From NCBI GenBank assembly GCA_963700885.1, contig CAVOZJ010000020.1, positions 124,001 through 188,000 of the forward strand: 64,000 nt of DNA, given 5' to 3'. Positions 25,208-35,210 of the stretch are shown one piece after another. The position numbers and the translations under genes are program-made. Source of the DNA: Anderseniella sp963700885. GTDB taxonomy: Bacteria; Pseudomonadota; Alphaproteobacteria; Rhizobiales; Aestuariivirgaceae. Numbering within the stretch: position 1 is the stretch's first letter; the number at the start of each line of letters is the position of its first letter. The notes under the pieces were generated by a model. It was not told where the DNA came from, ran no database searches, and was given only the letters and a program-made list of their open reading frames with translations.

Positions 25208-25896
25208 CGCTGGACGAGGCCAAGGAAGCCGCCGCTCGCGAAGCATTGCAGCACGTGAGCGACGGCATGAAGATTGGGTTGGGTACGGGGTCTACGGCAG
25301 CCAGATTTGTAGCTGGCCTGGGCGAGATGGTAGCAAACGGCTTGAATGTCGTTTGCGTGCCTACCTCTGAAGCGACCCGGGAACAGGCCGAAAGCCTGGG
25401 TATTGCCCTGATACGACTTGACGAAGAACCGGTACTGGACCTGACGGTTGATGGTGCGGATGAACTTGATGCAAATCTCACCTTGATCAAGGGAGGTGGT
25501 GGGGCGCTCTTGCGCGAGAAGATTGTGGCTTCTTCTTCAAAGCGGATGATCGTAATTGCGGACCATACCAAGAAGGTTGCGACACTGGGTGCATTTTCGC
25601 TGCCGGTGGAGGTGGTGCCGTTCGGCGTCAAGTCCACCGCCATGAAACTAGAACATGCCGGTAAATGGGCCGGGTGCGAAGGGGCGCTTGCCCTGCGCAT
25701 TCGCGATGGCGAATTGTTTGTAACAGACAATGGAAATGTGATTATCGATTGTGCGTTCGGTAAAATTCCCGACGCCCAGAAACTCGCATCGGTAATCTCG
25801 ACAATTCCAGGTGTGGTTGATCACGGCTTGTTTATTGGAATGGCGAGCATGGCGATACTGGGTGGTCCCGACGGTCTGGAAATAATAGAAAGCTGA
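25204..25896 (+). CDS. rpiA: Ribose-5-phosphate isomerase A
   Basis: Interconverts ribose 5-phosphate and ribulose 5-phosphate in the pentose phosphate pathway. 230 residues with GLGTGSTA (phosphate loop), DLTVDGADELD and IKGGGGALLREKIVA, all RpiA signatures. The start is a GTG at 25204 within GTGA, overlapping the gabD stop, which marks translational coupling. No in-frame ATG lies before the first conserved motif. Normal length. Confidence 0.95.
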   Translation: MTLDEAKEAAAREALQHVSDGMKIGLGTGSTAARFVAGLGEMVANGLNVVCVPTSEATREQAESLGIALIRLDEEPVLDLTVDGADELDANLTLIKGGGGALLREKIVASSSKRMIVIADHTKKVATLGAFSLPVEVVPFGVKSTAMKLEHAGKWAGCEGALALRIRDGELFVTDNGNVIIDCAFGKIPDAQKLASVISTIPGVVDHGLFIGMASMAILGGPDGLEIIES

Positions 25897-25902
25897 AATT
25901 TT

Positions 25903-27267
25903 ATGTCACAGTACGATTACGACCTTTTCGTCATCGGCGGCGGGTCCGGTGGTGTTCGCGCTGCCCGAATAGCGGCAACACACGGCGCCAAAGTCGGCAT
26001 CACCGAAGAATACCGTTATGGCGGCACCTGTGTCATTCGCGGTTGCGTGCCAAAAAAACTGCTGGTTTACGCCAGCCATTTTGCCGAGAGTTTCGAAGAT
26101 GCCGTCGGGTTCGGCTGGACTACAAAAAAGGTTGCATTCGACTGGCGGACGCTGATTTCCAACAAAAACATGGAGATTGACCGGCTCAACAGGGTCTACA
26201 TTGCAAATCTTGAAAAAGCCGGTGTTGAACTGTTCAACTCGCGCGCAGAAATTCGCGATCCGCACTCGGTGTTCCTGGTCGCTGAGCAACGCCATGTGAC
26301 GGCAAAGTATATTCTCATTGCCACTGGCGGTACCGTAAATCTGGACGAAAAATTGCCTGGAATCGAGCATGTGATTACTTCCAATGAAGCGTTTCATCTG
26401 GAAGCGCTCCCGCAGAGTATCGTGATTGCCGGTGGCGGCTACATTGCAGTGGAGTTTGCCGGCATTTTTTCCGGCCTTGGCGCAGATACGACCCTGCTTT
26501 ATCGGGGCGATAAAATTCTCCGCGGGTTTGATGACGATATCCGCGATCACCTGACGGTGGAGATGACCAAAAAGGGCATTGATGTTGTCACCGGGCAGGT
26601 GTTTACCAGGATCGAGAAGCAGGGCGATGTTCTGAAAGGCACCCTGACGAATGGTGATGTTCTGGAAGCCGATCAGATCATGTTTGCCATTGGCCGGTCG
26701 CCTTACACTCAGGGGCTGGGCCTGGAGCATGCAGGTGTTGAAACAGGGCCCAATGGTGCCATCAAGGTAGATGAGTATTCAAAAACCAACGTGGACCACA
26801 TCTATGCTGTTGGTGATGTCACCGACCGGGTGGCGCTGACCCCGGTCGCCATTCGTGAAGGTCATGCTGTTGCGGACAATCTGTTCAACGGCAAGGATAT
26901 CAGAATGGACCATTCGCTGATCCCTACCGCCGTGTTCTCGCAACCGGAGATCGGAACGGTAGGATTGACGGAAGCTCAGGCGCGCGAGCAATTCGCAGAA
27001 GTGGACATCTACAAATCCACCTTCCGCCCGATGAAGCACACGTTGTCAGGACGCGATGAAAAAATGCTGATGAAGCTGATTGTTGAGCCGAAATCGGACA
27101 AGGTGGTCGGGTGTCACATAATCGGACCGGATGCCGGTGAAATGGCACAATTACTGGGAATATCAGTGAAGATGGGCGCCACCAAGTCAGACTTTGATTC
27201 AACCATGGCGGTTCATCCGACCGCCTCTGAGGAACTTGTCACCATGCGCACGAAGTGGAGCGCATAG
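25903..27267 (+). CDS. gor: Glutathione-disulfide reductase
   Basis: FAD flavoenzyme that reduces glutathione disulfide with NADPH. 454 residues. The N-terminal FAD motif is FVIGGGSGGVRAAR and the redox-active disulfide lies in GGTCVIRGCVPKK, the glutathione reductase form. A second dinucleotide motif IVIAGGGYIAVEFAG follows, then VGDVTDRVALTPVA, and the C-terminal active-site HPTASEE supplies the catalytic His. It starts 6 bases after rpiA, which could provide NADPH through the same pentose phosphate context. Confidence 0.95.
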   Translation: MSQYDYDLFVIGGGSGGVRAARIAATHGAKVGITEEYRYGGTCVIRGCVPKKLLVYASHFAESFEDAVGFGWTTKKVAFDWRTLISNKNMEIDRLNRVYIANLEKAGVELFNSRAEIRDPHSVFLVAEQRHVTAKYILIATGGTVNLDEKLPGIEHVITSNEAFHLEALPQSIVIAGGGYIAVEFAGIFSGLGADTTLLYRGDKILRGFDDDIRDHLTVEMTKKGIDVVTGQVFTRIEKQGDVLKGTLTNGDVLEADQIMFAIGRSPYTQGLGLEHAGVETGPNGAIKVDEYSKTNVDHIYAVGDVTDRVALTPVAIREGHAVADNLFNGKDIRMDHSLIPTAVFSQPEIGTVGLTEAQAREQFAEVDIYKSTFRPMKHTLSGRDEKMLMKLIVEPKSDKVVGCHIIGPDAGEMAQLLGISVKMGATKSDFDSTMAVHPTASEELVTMRTKWSA

Positions 27268-27275
27268 CAGTCTGC

Positions 27276-27557
27276 CTACTTCAGCAGGCGATCACCCTGC
27301 TGGTCGACGATCTGTTTCGCCTTGATGATGGTAAAGCGCACCGCTTCGTCTGTTGATGTGAATGTGTCGGCCCGGATGAAGTCGTGTGACGGCCCGTCCG
27401 GATCACCTTCCCTGTGTATCCTGCCGGCAATATTATACGTACCACTACTGCCTTTTGGCATTGGCACAATTACGAAGCCCTTGTAGGTTTCTGTTTCAAA
27501 AGCGACCGCAGGTTTTTCACCACTGCCGCCGAAAAGTTTCGAGAAAAATCCGCTCAT
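27276..27557 (-). CDS. HlyU-family protein
   Basis: A 93-residue protein beginning MSGFFSKLFGGSGEKP, with YKGFVIVPMPK and DFIRADTFTSTDEAV, ending in KAKQIVDQQGDRLLK. This is the pattern of alphaproteobacterial proteins annotated HlyU after a Vibrio haemolysin activator. No DNA-binding function has been shown for the short alphaproteobacterial versions that I know of. The ATG at 27557 fits the family better than an in-frame start 14 codons upstream. Convergent with gor, 8 bases apart. Confidence 0.8.
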   Translation of the reverse strand: MSGFFSKLFGGSGEKPAVAFETETYKGFVIVPMPKGSSGTYNIAGRIHREGDPDGPSHDFIRADTFTSTDEAVRFTIIKAKQIVDQQGDRLLK

Positions 27558-27677
27558 GACGCTGATGTCCCTTGTGACTGTTGTGTGCAAGCTTAGCACT
27601 CACAGACCAGTGGTCAAAATTTGTCTTGCTGGCGGCTGTCGCCCGTTCATTGCAAAACCTTCCACGCAGTATGCAGG

Positions 27678-28685
27678 TTACAAGCTGTCCCGCTCAAGTG
27701 GCGTGGTTGAACAGTGAATGCCGCCGCCGTTCAGCTGCATCTTGTCGTACTGCAGCGCGATGATCTCAACACCAGCCTGCTGCATGGCGTCCAGCGTGCG
27801 ATTGCTTGCTCCTTCGCCCATGATGTAACGCCCGGGCGCCACCGCAAGTCCGTTGATGATCCAGCCATTGTCGGCGGGGGTGACCTCGATGGTTCGGATT
27901 TTCAGTGCTTTCAGTCGCTCCAGAAACCAGAACGGCAACTGTCTCGGGTCAAGCAGGGCAAGGTCATGGTCGACCATGACAAAGGCTCCGTCGATATGAA
28001 TAAGATAGCCACACAGATCAACGACTATCAACTCAACACCCTGCCGCTGCAGCACGTCCTGCAACTGGCTGATGGCCTCGTCATTGACGCGAATTGAACG
28101 GCCTACAACCGCGGTCTGTGAATTGCTCCAGGCGAAACTTCCACCCTCCAGCATGCCGTTGGAATGAATGGTACGCAGGATCGGGACACCGAGATTCGCC
28201 AGCGTTCTGGTGACTACCAGCTCCTCGCCCTGGCGGATACGTGGCGCCATGCGGCATACGATTGCGCCGCCCTTGACCATGATAACCGGGTCTCGCGTGT
28301 AACACGCCTTCAACAATCGGTCCGTGCCGCTGTCGAGAAAGTAAACCTCAACACCCTCGGCCCGCAACACTTCCACCAGTCCGTCATGCTGGGCGCGCAT
28401 GTCATCTGCGGGCGGTATTTCTTCCGATTGCCAGTACCAGCCTGCTTCCAGATCACCGAACGTGCCGGTTTCTGCCAACTTCTTGGCCGGATCAACCATG
28501 TTGAGCTCGGGGCCGGGCCGATGCATCAGGATTGAGCGGATTTTGCCGACATCATTGTCCACGCCCCATTTGCGGCCCCAGTCGGCCATCAGCCTGCGTT
28601 CATCCTCGAACGGCGGCTCGGGTTCAGAACCGAACAGCTTGATCGTTGCCTGGTACAGGTGTTCAGCGTGAGCAGACGAACTCAT
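27678..28685 (-). CDS. Amidinotransferase / arginine-deiminase family protein
   Basis: A 335-residue protein of the guanidino-group-modifying superfamily. It keeps the Cys nucleophile near the C-terminus (GGGIHCSTTPLERD), the substrate-binding EGGSFAW, and the His-containing segment LIHIDGAFVMVDHDL. YTRDPVIMVKGG is also typical. The substrate may be arginine, a dimethylarginine or another guanidino compound; length and motifs do not single one out. It follows a DUF1989 gene by 18 bases on the same strand. That family includes carboxyguanidine deiminase subunits, which supports guanidino-nitrogen metabolism. Confidence 0.82.
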   Translation of the reverse strand: MSSSAHAEHLYQATIKLFGSEPEPPFEDERRLMADWGRKWGVDNDVGKIRSILMHRPGPELNMVDPAKKLAETGTFGDLEAGWYWQSEEIPPADDMRAQHDGLVEVLRAEGVEVYFLDSGTDRLLKACYTRDPVIMVKGGAIVCRMAPRIRQGEELVVTRTLANLGVPILRTIHSNGMLEGGSFAWSNSQTAVVGRSIRVNDEAISQLQDVLQRQGVELIVVDLCGYLIHIDGAFVMVDHDLALLDPRQLPFWFLERLKALKIRTIEVTPADNGWIINGLAVAPGRYIMGEGASNRTLDAMQQAGVEIIALQYDKMQLNGGGIHCSTTPLERDSL

Positions 28686-28703
28686 AATCGGTTCCCGGTA
28701 ACA

Positions 28704-29297
28704 TTAGTTCAGAATTTCGAAATGCGCCTCGGTAGTGGTTTGCGAGTTGATGTCAAGTATATCCTGCGGGCAGCACGACATAACCGCAATTACATCAATC
28801 TCGGCGCGCAGGGTGAGGTAATCGCCTGGTTTCGACAGGGCAGGGTCAAACGACAGTGAGCCATCCTGCTGCCAGGGTATGTTCATGAACAGGTTTATGG
28901 AGGCGGGTGTAAATGGAACCGTGAAGCCAAGCTCGGCAAGGCCTGCGTGCATGTTGTCCTTGCAGTTGTCGTGATACTCGGTGCAGCCCAGAAGACCGTA
29001 GCGTTCGTTGTCACAAGGTGCCATAAGCGTGTCGTGACGACCCGGAGAGGTGTCTTCGGTCAAGGTCATGAGCGCGCGGCGGCGGTTTGAATAAAGTGCA
29101 TCGCCGGTTTGCGGATAAAGATGCTTCCAGGTGGCACGGCACTGTTCCATGCCGGTAAACTCCGTCAGATGGCCCGCTACAAACGCCCAGAAATCTACAA
29201 CCTGCGTGCCGTGAGTGTTGATAATCCTGATTGACTGGCCCTTGTTGACAGGAACCGCCTTGCCGCGCCGCGCGGGAACTGTGTGGAGTGTAGTCAT
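28704..29297 (-). CDS. DUF1989 (urea carboxylase-associated) family protein
   Basis: A 197-residue protein of the family found with urea or guanidine carboxylases. Typical stretches: INTHGTQVVDFWAF, LYSNRRRALMTLTEDTS, GLLGCTEYHDNCKDN (candidate metal or catalytic Cys/His), INLFMNIPW, and a final CCPQDILDIN. In guanidine degraders two such proteins form carboxyguanidine deiminase. Here only one copy is present, and no carboxylase is in the window. It is likely co-transcribed with the downstream amidinotransferase. Confidence 0.85.
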   Translation of the reverse strand: MTTLHTVPARRGKAVPVNKGQSIRIINTHGTQVVDFWAFVAGHLTEFTGMEQCRATWKHLYPQTGDALYSNRRRALMTLTEDTSPGRHDTLMAPCDNERYGLLGCTEYHDNCKDNMHAGLAELGFTVPFTPASINLFMNIPWQQDGSLSFDPALSKPGDYLTLRAEIDVIAVMSCCPQDILDINSQTTTEAHFEILN

Positions 29298-29440
29298 TTT
29301 GAAATGCCTGCGCCCTTTGGACTGGATGTTCGAACGGTCAGGTTATCAGGTTTTTCAGCGCTGTCACCTCGCCTTCTTCCATCCCTTCACGAACACTGCT
29401 AGAACCCGCGCGACATTGCATATCTGGAAGCATATTGACC

Positions 29441-32356
29441 ATGAGCGATACCAAGACGGAACGCGATTATTCCAAAACGCTGTTCCTGCCCAAGACCGAT
29501 TTCCCCATGCGCGCCGGTCTGCCAGACAAAGAGCCGGAAATCCTCGCGAAGTGGGAAAGCATGGACCTGTACAGGACGTTGCGTGAGCAATCCAGAGGCC
29601 GCCCGAAGTATGTACTGCACGATGGTCCGCCCTATGCCAATGGCAACATTCATATTGGCCATGCGCTCAACAAGATCCTTAAGGACCTTATCACCCGTTC
29701 GTTCCAGATGCGCGGCTACGATTCCAATTATGTGCCGGGCTGGGATTGTCACGGCTTGCCGATCGAATGGAAGATCGAGGAAAAATATCGCGCTGCGGGC
29801 AAGGACAAGGACGATGTTCCGATCAATGAGTTCCGCGAGGAATGCCGCCAGTTCGCCAAACACTGGATTGGCGTCCAGACGGAAGAATTCAAGCGCCTTG
29901 GCGTGGTGGGTGATTTTGTAGACCCTTACCTGACGATGAACTTCGAGGCTGAAGCCCGCATAGCCGATGAACTGATGAAATTCGCCATGTCCGGTCAGTT
30001 GTATCGTGGATCCAAGCCGATCATGTGGTCGGTAGTCGAGCGAACCGCATTGGCGGAAGCAGAAGTTGAGTATCTGGATTACCAGTCTGATACGGTGTGG
30101 GTGAAATTCCCGATCCAAAGTCTGACAAGGGAAGGACCCGTTAGTGACCCCAAGGGCATTCTGGGCGCTTTTGTCGTTATTTGGACAACAACACCGTGGA
30201 CAATTCCGGGTAATCGGGCCATCAGCTATGCTAACCGGATCAAGTACGGGCTGTATGAAATCTCTGCTGCGGAAAATGACTTTGGACCTCAGGCAGGCGA
30301 GAAGTTGATTTTTGCTGACTCGCTAGCAGGCGAATGTGCATCCAAGGCCAAAGTGGCTTTTAGGCGCCTTGCTGATGTGACTCCAGATGAATTGTCAGGA
30401 ATGGTTTGCCGCCATCCACTTCACGGTTATTCGGGTGGGTATACATTTGCAGTGCCGCTACTCGACGGTGATCACGTCACGGATGATGCTGGCACGGGGT
30501 TCGTTCACACTGCCCCCGGCCACGGCCGCGAAGACTTTGACATCTGGATGGAACAGGCACAATTCAAGGGAGTGCCAAGCGACATTCCTTTTACCGTGGG
30601 TCCGGATGGTCGCTTTACAAGGGATGCGCCGGGTTTTGAAGGCGAGCAGATCATCACCGACAAGGGTGACAAGGGCAAGGCCAACGACGCCGTTATCAAG
30701 GCCTTGATCGAAACTGACATGCTGTTTGCCCGCGGCCGGTTGAAGCATACATATCCGCATTCCTGGCGGTCGAAAAAGCCGGTGATCTTCCGCAACACGC
30801 CGCAATGGTTCGTCTATATGGACCGTGATATCAACGGCTCCACATTGCGCAAAACCGCACTCAGGGCAATTGATCAGACACGGTTTGTGCCGGCAGCCGG
30901 GAAAAACCGCCTGCGAGGCATGATCGCTGACAGGCCTGACTGGGTATTGTCACGCCAGCGGGCATGGGGTGTGCCCATTGCCGTATTTGTCAATGAAGAA
31001 GGTGAAGTGCTCAGGGACGGGACCGTCAACAAACGCATTTTCGATGCCTTCATGACAGACGGCGCCGATGCCTGGTACGCAGATGGCGCTGCAGAGCGGT
31101 TTCTTGGCGGTGATTATTCGACAAAGGAATGGACGCAGGTACGCGACATTCTGGATGTGTGGTTTGATTCCGGTTCCACCCATGCCTTTTGCCTCGAGCA
31201 GCGTGAAGATCTTAAATGGCCTGCTGATCTCTATCTCGAAGGTTCCGATCAGCATCGTGGCTGGTTCCACTCGTCATTGCTGGAATCGTGCGGTACACGG
31301 GGAAGGGCACCTTACGACACTGTACTCACTCATGGTTTCACGATGGACGAGCAGGGCCGCAAGATGTCCAAATCACTGAACAATTCAACCGCACCTCAAG
31401 ACGTCATCAAACAGTATGGAGCCGACATCCTGCGCCTGTGGGTGGCCTCGGTTGACTATGCTGAAGATCAGCGCATCGGTCCCGAGATCATCAAGGCAAA
31501 TGTGGATGCCTATCGCAAGCTTCGCAATACCTTGCGCTGGATGCTTGGCTCTCTGGCTCATTTCAGGCCTGAAGACAGGGTGTCTGACGCGGACATGCCG
31601 GAACTTGAGCGCCTGATGCTGTCTCATCTGGCGCGTCTGGACGGGGTTGTGCGCAAGGGCTATGACGATTTTGATTTCCGCCGAATTTATTCGGCGCTTT
31701 CCAATTTCATGACTACTGACCTTTCGTCGTTCTATTTCGATGTGCGCAAGGATGCGCTTTATTGTGATGCGCCGTCGTCCGTACAGCGGCGTGCGGCACT
31801 CACCGTTATCGACCGCATATTCGATTGCGTCGTGTCTTGGTTGGCGCCGGTTCTGGTATTCACGTGTGATGAGGCCTGGGCCCTGCGTCATGGCGAACAA
31901 AGCTGCGTTCACACGGAACAGTTTCCCGATGCGTCGGAAAGCTGGCGCGATCAGGAACTTGAAGCCAGGTGGACGAAGGTCATGAAAGTTCGCTCGGTTG
32001 TCACTGGTGCACTGGAAATCGAGCGTCGCGAAAAACGCATTGGTTCTTCGCTGGAGTCAGCGCCCGTAATCTATATCGCTGACGAGGCCCTGTCCCGCGC
32101 CGTACGGGATATTGATATGGCTGAAATCTGCATCACCTCCGATGCACATGTTGAGCAAGGCGAAGGCCCGGAAGAAGCTTATCGCCTGGTTGAGGTGCGT
32201 GATGTTGCGGTTGTGCCAGCGATGGCCAAAGGCACAAAGTGTGCCCGCTCCTGGAAAGTTATGCCTGAAGTCGGCAGCGATGCTGAATACCCGGACGTTA
32301 CGCTTCGTGATGCCGATGCATTGCGCGAATGGGCCAGGCTGGGCGTGACCGTTTGA
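29441..32356 (+). CDS. ileS: Isoleucyl-tRNA synthetase
   Basis: Class I synthetase charging tRNA-Ile, 971 residues. The HIGH motif is PYANGNIHIGHALNK and the KMSKS motif is GRKMSKSLNN. The editing (CP1) domain lies between, with VVIWTTTPWTIPGN. GWDCHGLPIEWK and LDVWFDSGSTHAF are also standard. I chose the ATG at 29441 over a TTG two codons upstream. The C-terminal zinc-binding cysteines of many bacterial IleS are not evident, as in other alphaproteobacteria. The stop overlaps the lspA start by one base. Confidence 0.96.
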   Translation: MSDTKTERDYSKTLFLPKTDFPMRAGLPDKEPEILAKWESMDLYRTLREQSRGRPKYVLHDGPPYANGNIHIGHALNKILKDLITRSFQMRGYDSNYVPGWDCHGLPIEWKIEEKYRAAGKDKDDVPINEFREECRQFAKHWIGVQTEEFKRLGVVGDFVDPYLTMNFEAEARIADELMKFAMSGQLYRGSKPIMWSVVERTALAEAEVEYLDYQSDTVWVKFPIQSLTREGPVSDPKGILGAFVVIWTTTPWTIPGNRAISYANRIKYGLYEISAAENDFGPQAGEKLIFADSLAGECASKAKVAFRRLADVTPDELSGMVCRHPLHGYSGGYTFAVPLLDGDHVTDDAGTGFVHTAPGHGREDFDIWMEQAQFKGVPSDIPFTVGPDGRFTRDAPGFEGEQIITDKGDKGKANDAVIKALIETDMLFARGRLKHTYPHSWRSKKPVIFRNTPQWFVYMDRDINGSTLRKTALRAIDQTRFVPAAGKNRLRGMIADRPDWVLSRQRAWGVPIAVFVNEEGEVLRDGTVNKRIFDAFMTDGADAWYADGAAERFLGGDYSTKEWTQVRDILDVWFDSGSTHAFCLEQREDLKWPADLYLEGSDQHRGWFHSSLLESCGTRGRAPYDTVLTHGFTMDEQGRKMSKSLNNSTAPQDVIKQYGADILRLWVASVDYAEDQRIGPEIIKANVDAYRKLRNTLRWMLGSLAHFRPEDRVSDADMPELERLMLSHLARLDGVVRKGYDDFDFRRIYSALSNFMTTDLSSFYFDVRKDALYCDAPSSVQRRAALTVIDRIFDCVVSWLAPVLVFTCDEAWALRHGEQSCVHTEQFPDASESWRDQELEARWTKVMKVRSVVTGALEIERREKRIGSSLESAPVIYIADEALSRAVRDIDMAEICITSDAHVEQGEGPEEAYRLVEVRDVAVVPAMAKGTKCARSWKVMPEVGSDAEYPDVTLRDADALREWARLGVTV

Positions 32357-32862
32357 TGGCCTTAAGACCAATGATGTGGGGCCGGTTGTCTGCGGTGGGA
32401 GCGAGCATGGCTGCGCTGACCTTCATCGTGGATCAGATGCACAAATGGTACATGATCAACGTGTTTGATATTAACCGGTACCAGCCCGTGAACGTGGCTC
32501 CCGGGATTGATCTGGTCATGGTCTGGAATTACGGGATCTCCTATGGCTGGTTTGCGTCACATTCCCAGGCGACGCGATGGATTCTGATCGCATTGTCTGT
32601 AATGGCTGCCATTTTGTTGTGGATATGGCTGGCTCGTCAGGTGAAACCCCTGGTTGCGGCTGCGATAGGTTTGGTGCTGGGTGGCGCGCTGGCAAACGCA
32701 ACTGATCGTTTGCTGCATGGTGCCGTGGCGGACTTTTTCCACCTCCATGTTGCCGGATTTAGCTGGTATGTTTTCAACATAGCAGATATGGCCATCGTTG
32801 CGGGTGTGCTGGTCCTAATGTATAACTCGTTCACGCACGAGGAAAAACAGACGAACATGTGA
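32356..32862 (+). CDS. lspA: Signal peptidase II (prolipoprotein signal peptidase)
   Basis: Inner-membrane aspartyl peptidase that removes signal peptides of lipoproteins. 168 residues with four membrane segments. The two catalytic aspartates lie in GALANATDRLLHGAVADF and in YVFNIADMAIV, and VWNYGISYGWF matches the family NxGxxFG region loosely. The ATG at 32356 overlaps the ileS stop (TGATG). A lipoprotein gene follows 110 bases downstream. Confidence 0.92.
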   Translation: MALRPMMWGRLSAVGASMAALTFIVDQMHKWYMINVFDINRYQPVNVAPGIDLVMVWNYGISYGWFASHSQATRWILIALSVMAAILLWIWLARQVKPLVAAAIGLVLGGALANATDRLLHGAVADFFHLHVAGFSWYVFNIADMAIVAGVLVLMYNSFTHEEKQTNM

Positions 32863-32973
32863 TTTTATGTTACTGTCACAAGTCATGTTTTTGCCCCAAA
32901 CGAGTGTCAGGCGTGGCGGCGACTTTCGACACGTTTTAATTGCGATACTGGTTGTAATGGGAGAGTTCCTGAA

Positions 32974-33507
32974 ATGACTCCGAAGCTAAACTGGCGGATT
33001 TGTCTGGCGGTGTTCGCCTTGCCCGTCGTCGCGGCTTGTTCAGAGACCAGTGTCCTGGATGCTTTCAATTCAGGCAATCGCGGTGAGGACAACGGCGCCA
33101 TCGTCAGCAATCAACCATTATCCGTACCACCAGATCTGTCGCTGCCCAGGCCTGGCGCGGCCAATGCACCTGCCTACTCCAGCAATGGTCTCCAGGTGGA
33201 GCAGGGGCAACGCGCTCCTGGCCATACACAGCAGAGTACTCCGCCGGCACAGCAACAGGCCTATCAGGCACCGCCACCACCGGGTGATCCCACTGCCGGT
33301 GTTTCCACCAATGGTGTTCCAAAGAAAAATCCGGCCGACGAGCCTTATCTCCGTTACGGCATTAATCCCTATAATCCTGATGGTACCCGCAAGAAGCAGT
33401 CGGTTCTGGATCAGGAAGCCCGGGCAAAGAAGATGGAACTGGAGCGTGCCAAAAACCCGGACTACGGAACCGTTTTTAATTCCGGTGAACTGTGGTCAAC
33501 TGATTAG
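32974..33507 (+). CDS. Putative lipoprotein, BamF-like (DUF3035)
   Basis: 177 residues with a lipobox LPVVAAC after a hydrophobic stretch, so the mature protein would be lipid-anchored at Cys22. The short motif NQPLSVPPDLSLPRPG resembles the PLxxPPDxxLP motif of DUF3035 proteins, described as BamF of the outer-membrane assembly complex in Caulobacter-type bacteria. The middle is rich in Pro, Gln and Ala (disordered), and the end is rich in Lys and Glu. The position between lspA and two M16 peptidase genes is common in this group. GGGAGAG precedes the ATG. The BamF assignment is tentative. Confidence 0.7.
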   Translation: MTPKLNWRICLAVFALPVVAACSETSVLDAFNSGNRGEDNGAIVSNQPLSVPPDLSLPRPGAANAPAYSSNGLQVEQGQRAPGHTQQSTPPAQQQAYQAPPPPGDPTAGVSTNGVPKKNPADEPYLRYGINPYNPDGTRKKQSVLDQEARAKKMELERAKNPDYGTVFNSGELWSTD

Positions 33508-33772
33508 CCTTGGGTGACAGCTGATTGAAAAATCGGGAAAATACCGTTTGATCCGGTTGGGTTGTTTGTAATTTTTAAGCCGCAGCTTCACCTTCTCGAG
33601 TATGTAATTGGTTACGAATAGTTCAGTAGCCTTAAAACGATACTTCATGCATAGTGTGCGCAAGTGATTTGGCTTGCACTACGTCAGGATGGGTTTTGAG
33701 TGATTCGATCAAAAACCTTACTGCTGGCTTGTGTTTGTTGGTGGCTTCGAGAAGCCAATTGGAGAAAATGTT

Positions 33773-35173
33773 TTGCTTAGTTCCATTACCGCCCGTCTGT
33801 TTGAAAAGTTCCGTCTTGAATGTTTGACACTGTGTGCCGCGGTGATTGCGTTGGTTGCATCCCTGGCTCCTGCGCAGGCGCTGGACATAGATGTAAGCGA
33901 ATACACTCTGGAAAATGGCATGAAGGTAATTGTCATTCCCGATCACCGCGCACCTGTCGTCACACACATGGTCTGGTACCGTGTCGGTTCTGCGGATGAG
34001 GAACTCGGCAAGTCGGGCATTGCGCACTACCTTGAGCACTTGTTGTTCAAGGGCACCAAGCGATTTGAACCGGGGGAGTTTTCGAGGATCATTCGGTTGA
34101 ACGGTGGTGAGGACAACGCATTTACCAGTTACGATTACACCGCATATTACGAACGTATCGCCACTGATCGGCTTGAACTTGTAATGGATCTTGGCGCTGA
34201 TCGCATTACAAACGCGGTGTTTGGCGACAAGGAAATCAAGACTGAACTGGAGGTGGTCAAGGAAGAGCGCCGCTCTCGTACCGACAACAATCCTGAAGCC
34301 TTGCTTCGCGAACAGCTTTCTGCTGCAGCCTACACTGCTCACACCTATGGACGGCCGGTGATCGGCTGGATGTCGGAGGTTGAAAATCTGGCGGCTGTGG
34401 ACGCGCAGGCGTTTTATCGCAAGTACTACACGCCTTCCAATGCGGCTCTTGTTGTGGCGGGAGATGTTGACCCTGCAAAAGTCCGCGATCTTGCAGTCAA
34501 ATACTACGGCAAGCTGAAGAATACTGCTCCAACGCCGGTGCGTGCGCGCACTCAGGAGCCAACACCGATTGCTGCCAAGCGGGTTGAAATGTCGGACCCG
34601 CGTGTGGCCAGTCCGTCGATTTCCCGGACTTACCTGGTACCGGGTGTCAATCAGGCACCTCCCGGCGTGTCTGAAGCGCTTGACCTCCTTGGCCAGGCGC
34701 TTGGCCAAGGCACTTCATCCTACCTGTACCGCGAGTTGGTAACTGGTCAGAAAGTCGCGTCAAGGGTGTCGTCATGGCACAATGGCGATATGCTGGACGG
34801 TGGCGAAATCAGCATAGGGCTTGATCCTGCACCCGGTATAGATGTCAAGGTTGCTGAAGAAGCACTTGATGCGGCCTTGCACAAACTGCTGAAACAGGGG
34901 GTGCCGGAAGATCTCGTTGAACGTGCCCGCAATCAACTTGTTGCCAGCAATATTTACGCCATCGACAGTCAGTTTCGATTGGCTTACATATTTGGTGCAG
35001 CATTTGCCATCGGGCGTTCAGTGGATCATACAAAGGGATGGACTGATCGCATCAGGCAGGTCACTGCTCAGCAGGTGAGCGATGCAGCGCGAAACTATCT
35101 CAAGCTGAGCAATTCGGCTACAGGTGTTTTGGTACCTGCGCCTGAAAAGGCAGCCAGTGCTACTTCAAACTGA
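33773..35173 (+). CDS. M16 family zinc peptidase, catalytic subunit
   Basis: Periplasmic processing-protease-like enzyme, about 466 residues, with a signal peptide (hydrophobic LTLCAAVIALVASLAPAQA). The inverted zinc motif HYLEH in GIAHYLEHLLFKGT, followed by the downstream Glu in EVVKEERR, is intact, so it should be active. I favour the TTG at 33773, preceded by GGAGAAAA, over a GTG at 33731, because it gives a normal signal peptide. It is paired with the next gene, a homologue lacking the zinc motif; such pairs form heterodimers in related bacteria. Substrate unknown. Confidence 0.88.
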   Translation: MLSSITARLFEKFRLECLTLCAAVIALVASLAPAQALDIDVSEYTLENGMKVIVIPDHRAPVVTHMVWYRVGSADEELGKSGIAHYLEHLLFKGTKRFEPGEFSRIIRLNGGEDNAFTSYDYTAYYERIATDRLELVMDLGADRITNAVFGDKEIKTELEVVKEERRSRTDNNPEALLREQLSAAAYTAHTYGRPVIGWMSEVENLAAVDAQAFYRKYYTPSNAALVVAGDVDPAKVRDLAVKYYGKLKNTAPTPVRARTQEPTPIAAKRVEMSDPRVASPSISRTYLVPGVNQAPPGVSEALDLLGQALGQGTSSYLYRELVTGQKVASRVSSWHNGDMLDGGEISIGLDPAPGIDVKVAEEALDAALHKLLKQGVPEDLVERARNQLVASNIYAIDSQFRLAYIFGAAFAIGRSVDHTKGWTDRIRQVTAQQVSDAARNYLKLSNSATGVLVPAPEKAASATSN

Positions 35174-35210
35174 AACATTATACTTCTTGTCACGGAATCG
35201 GACGGCAGGC

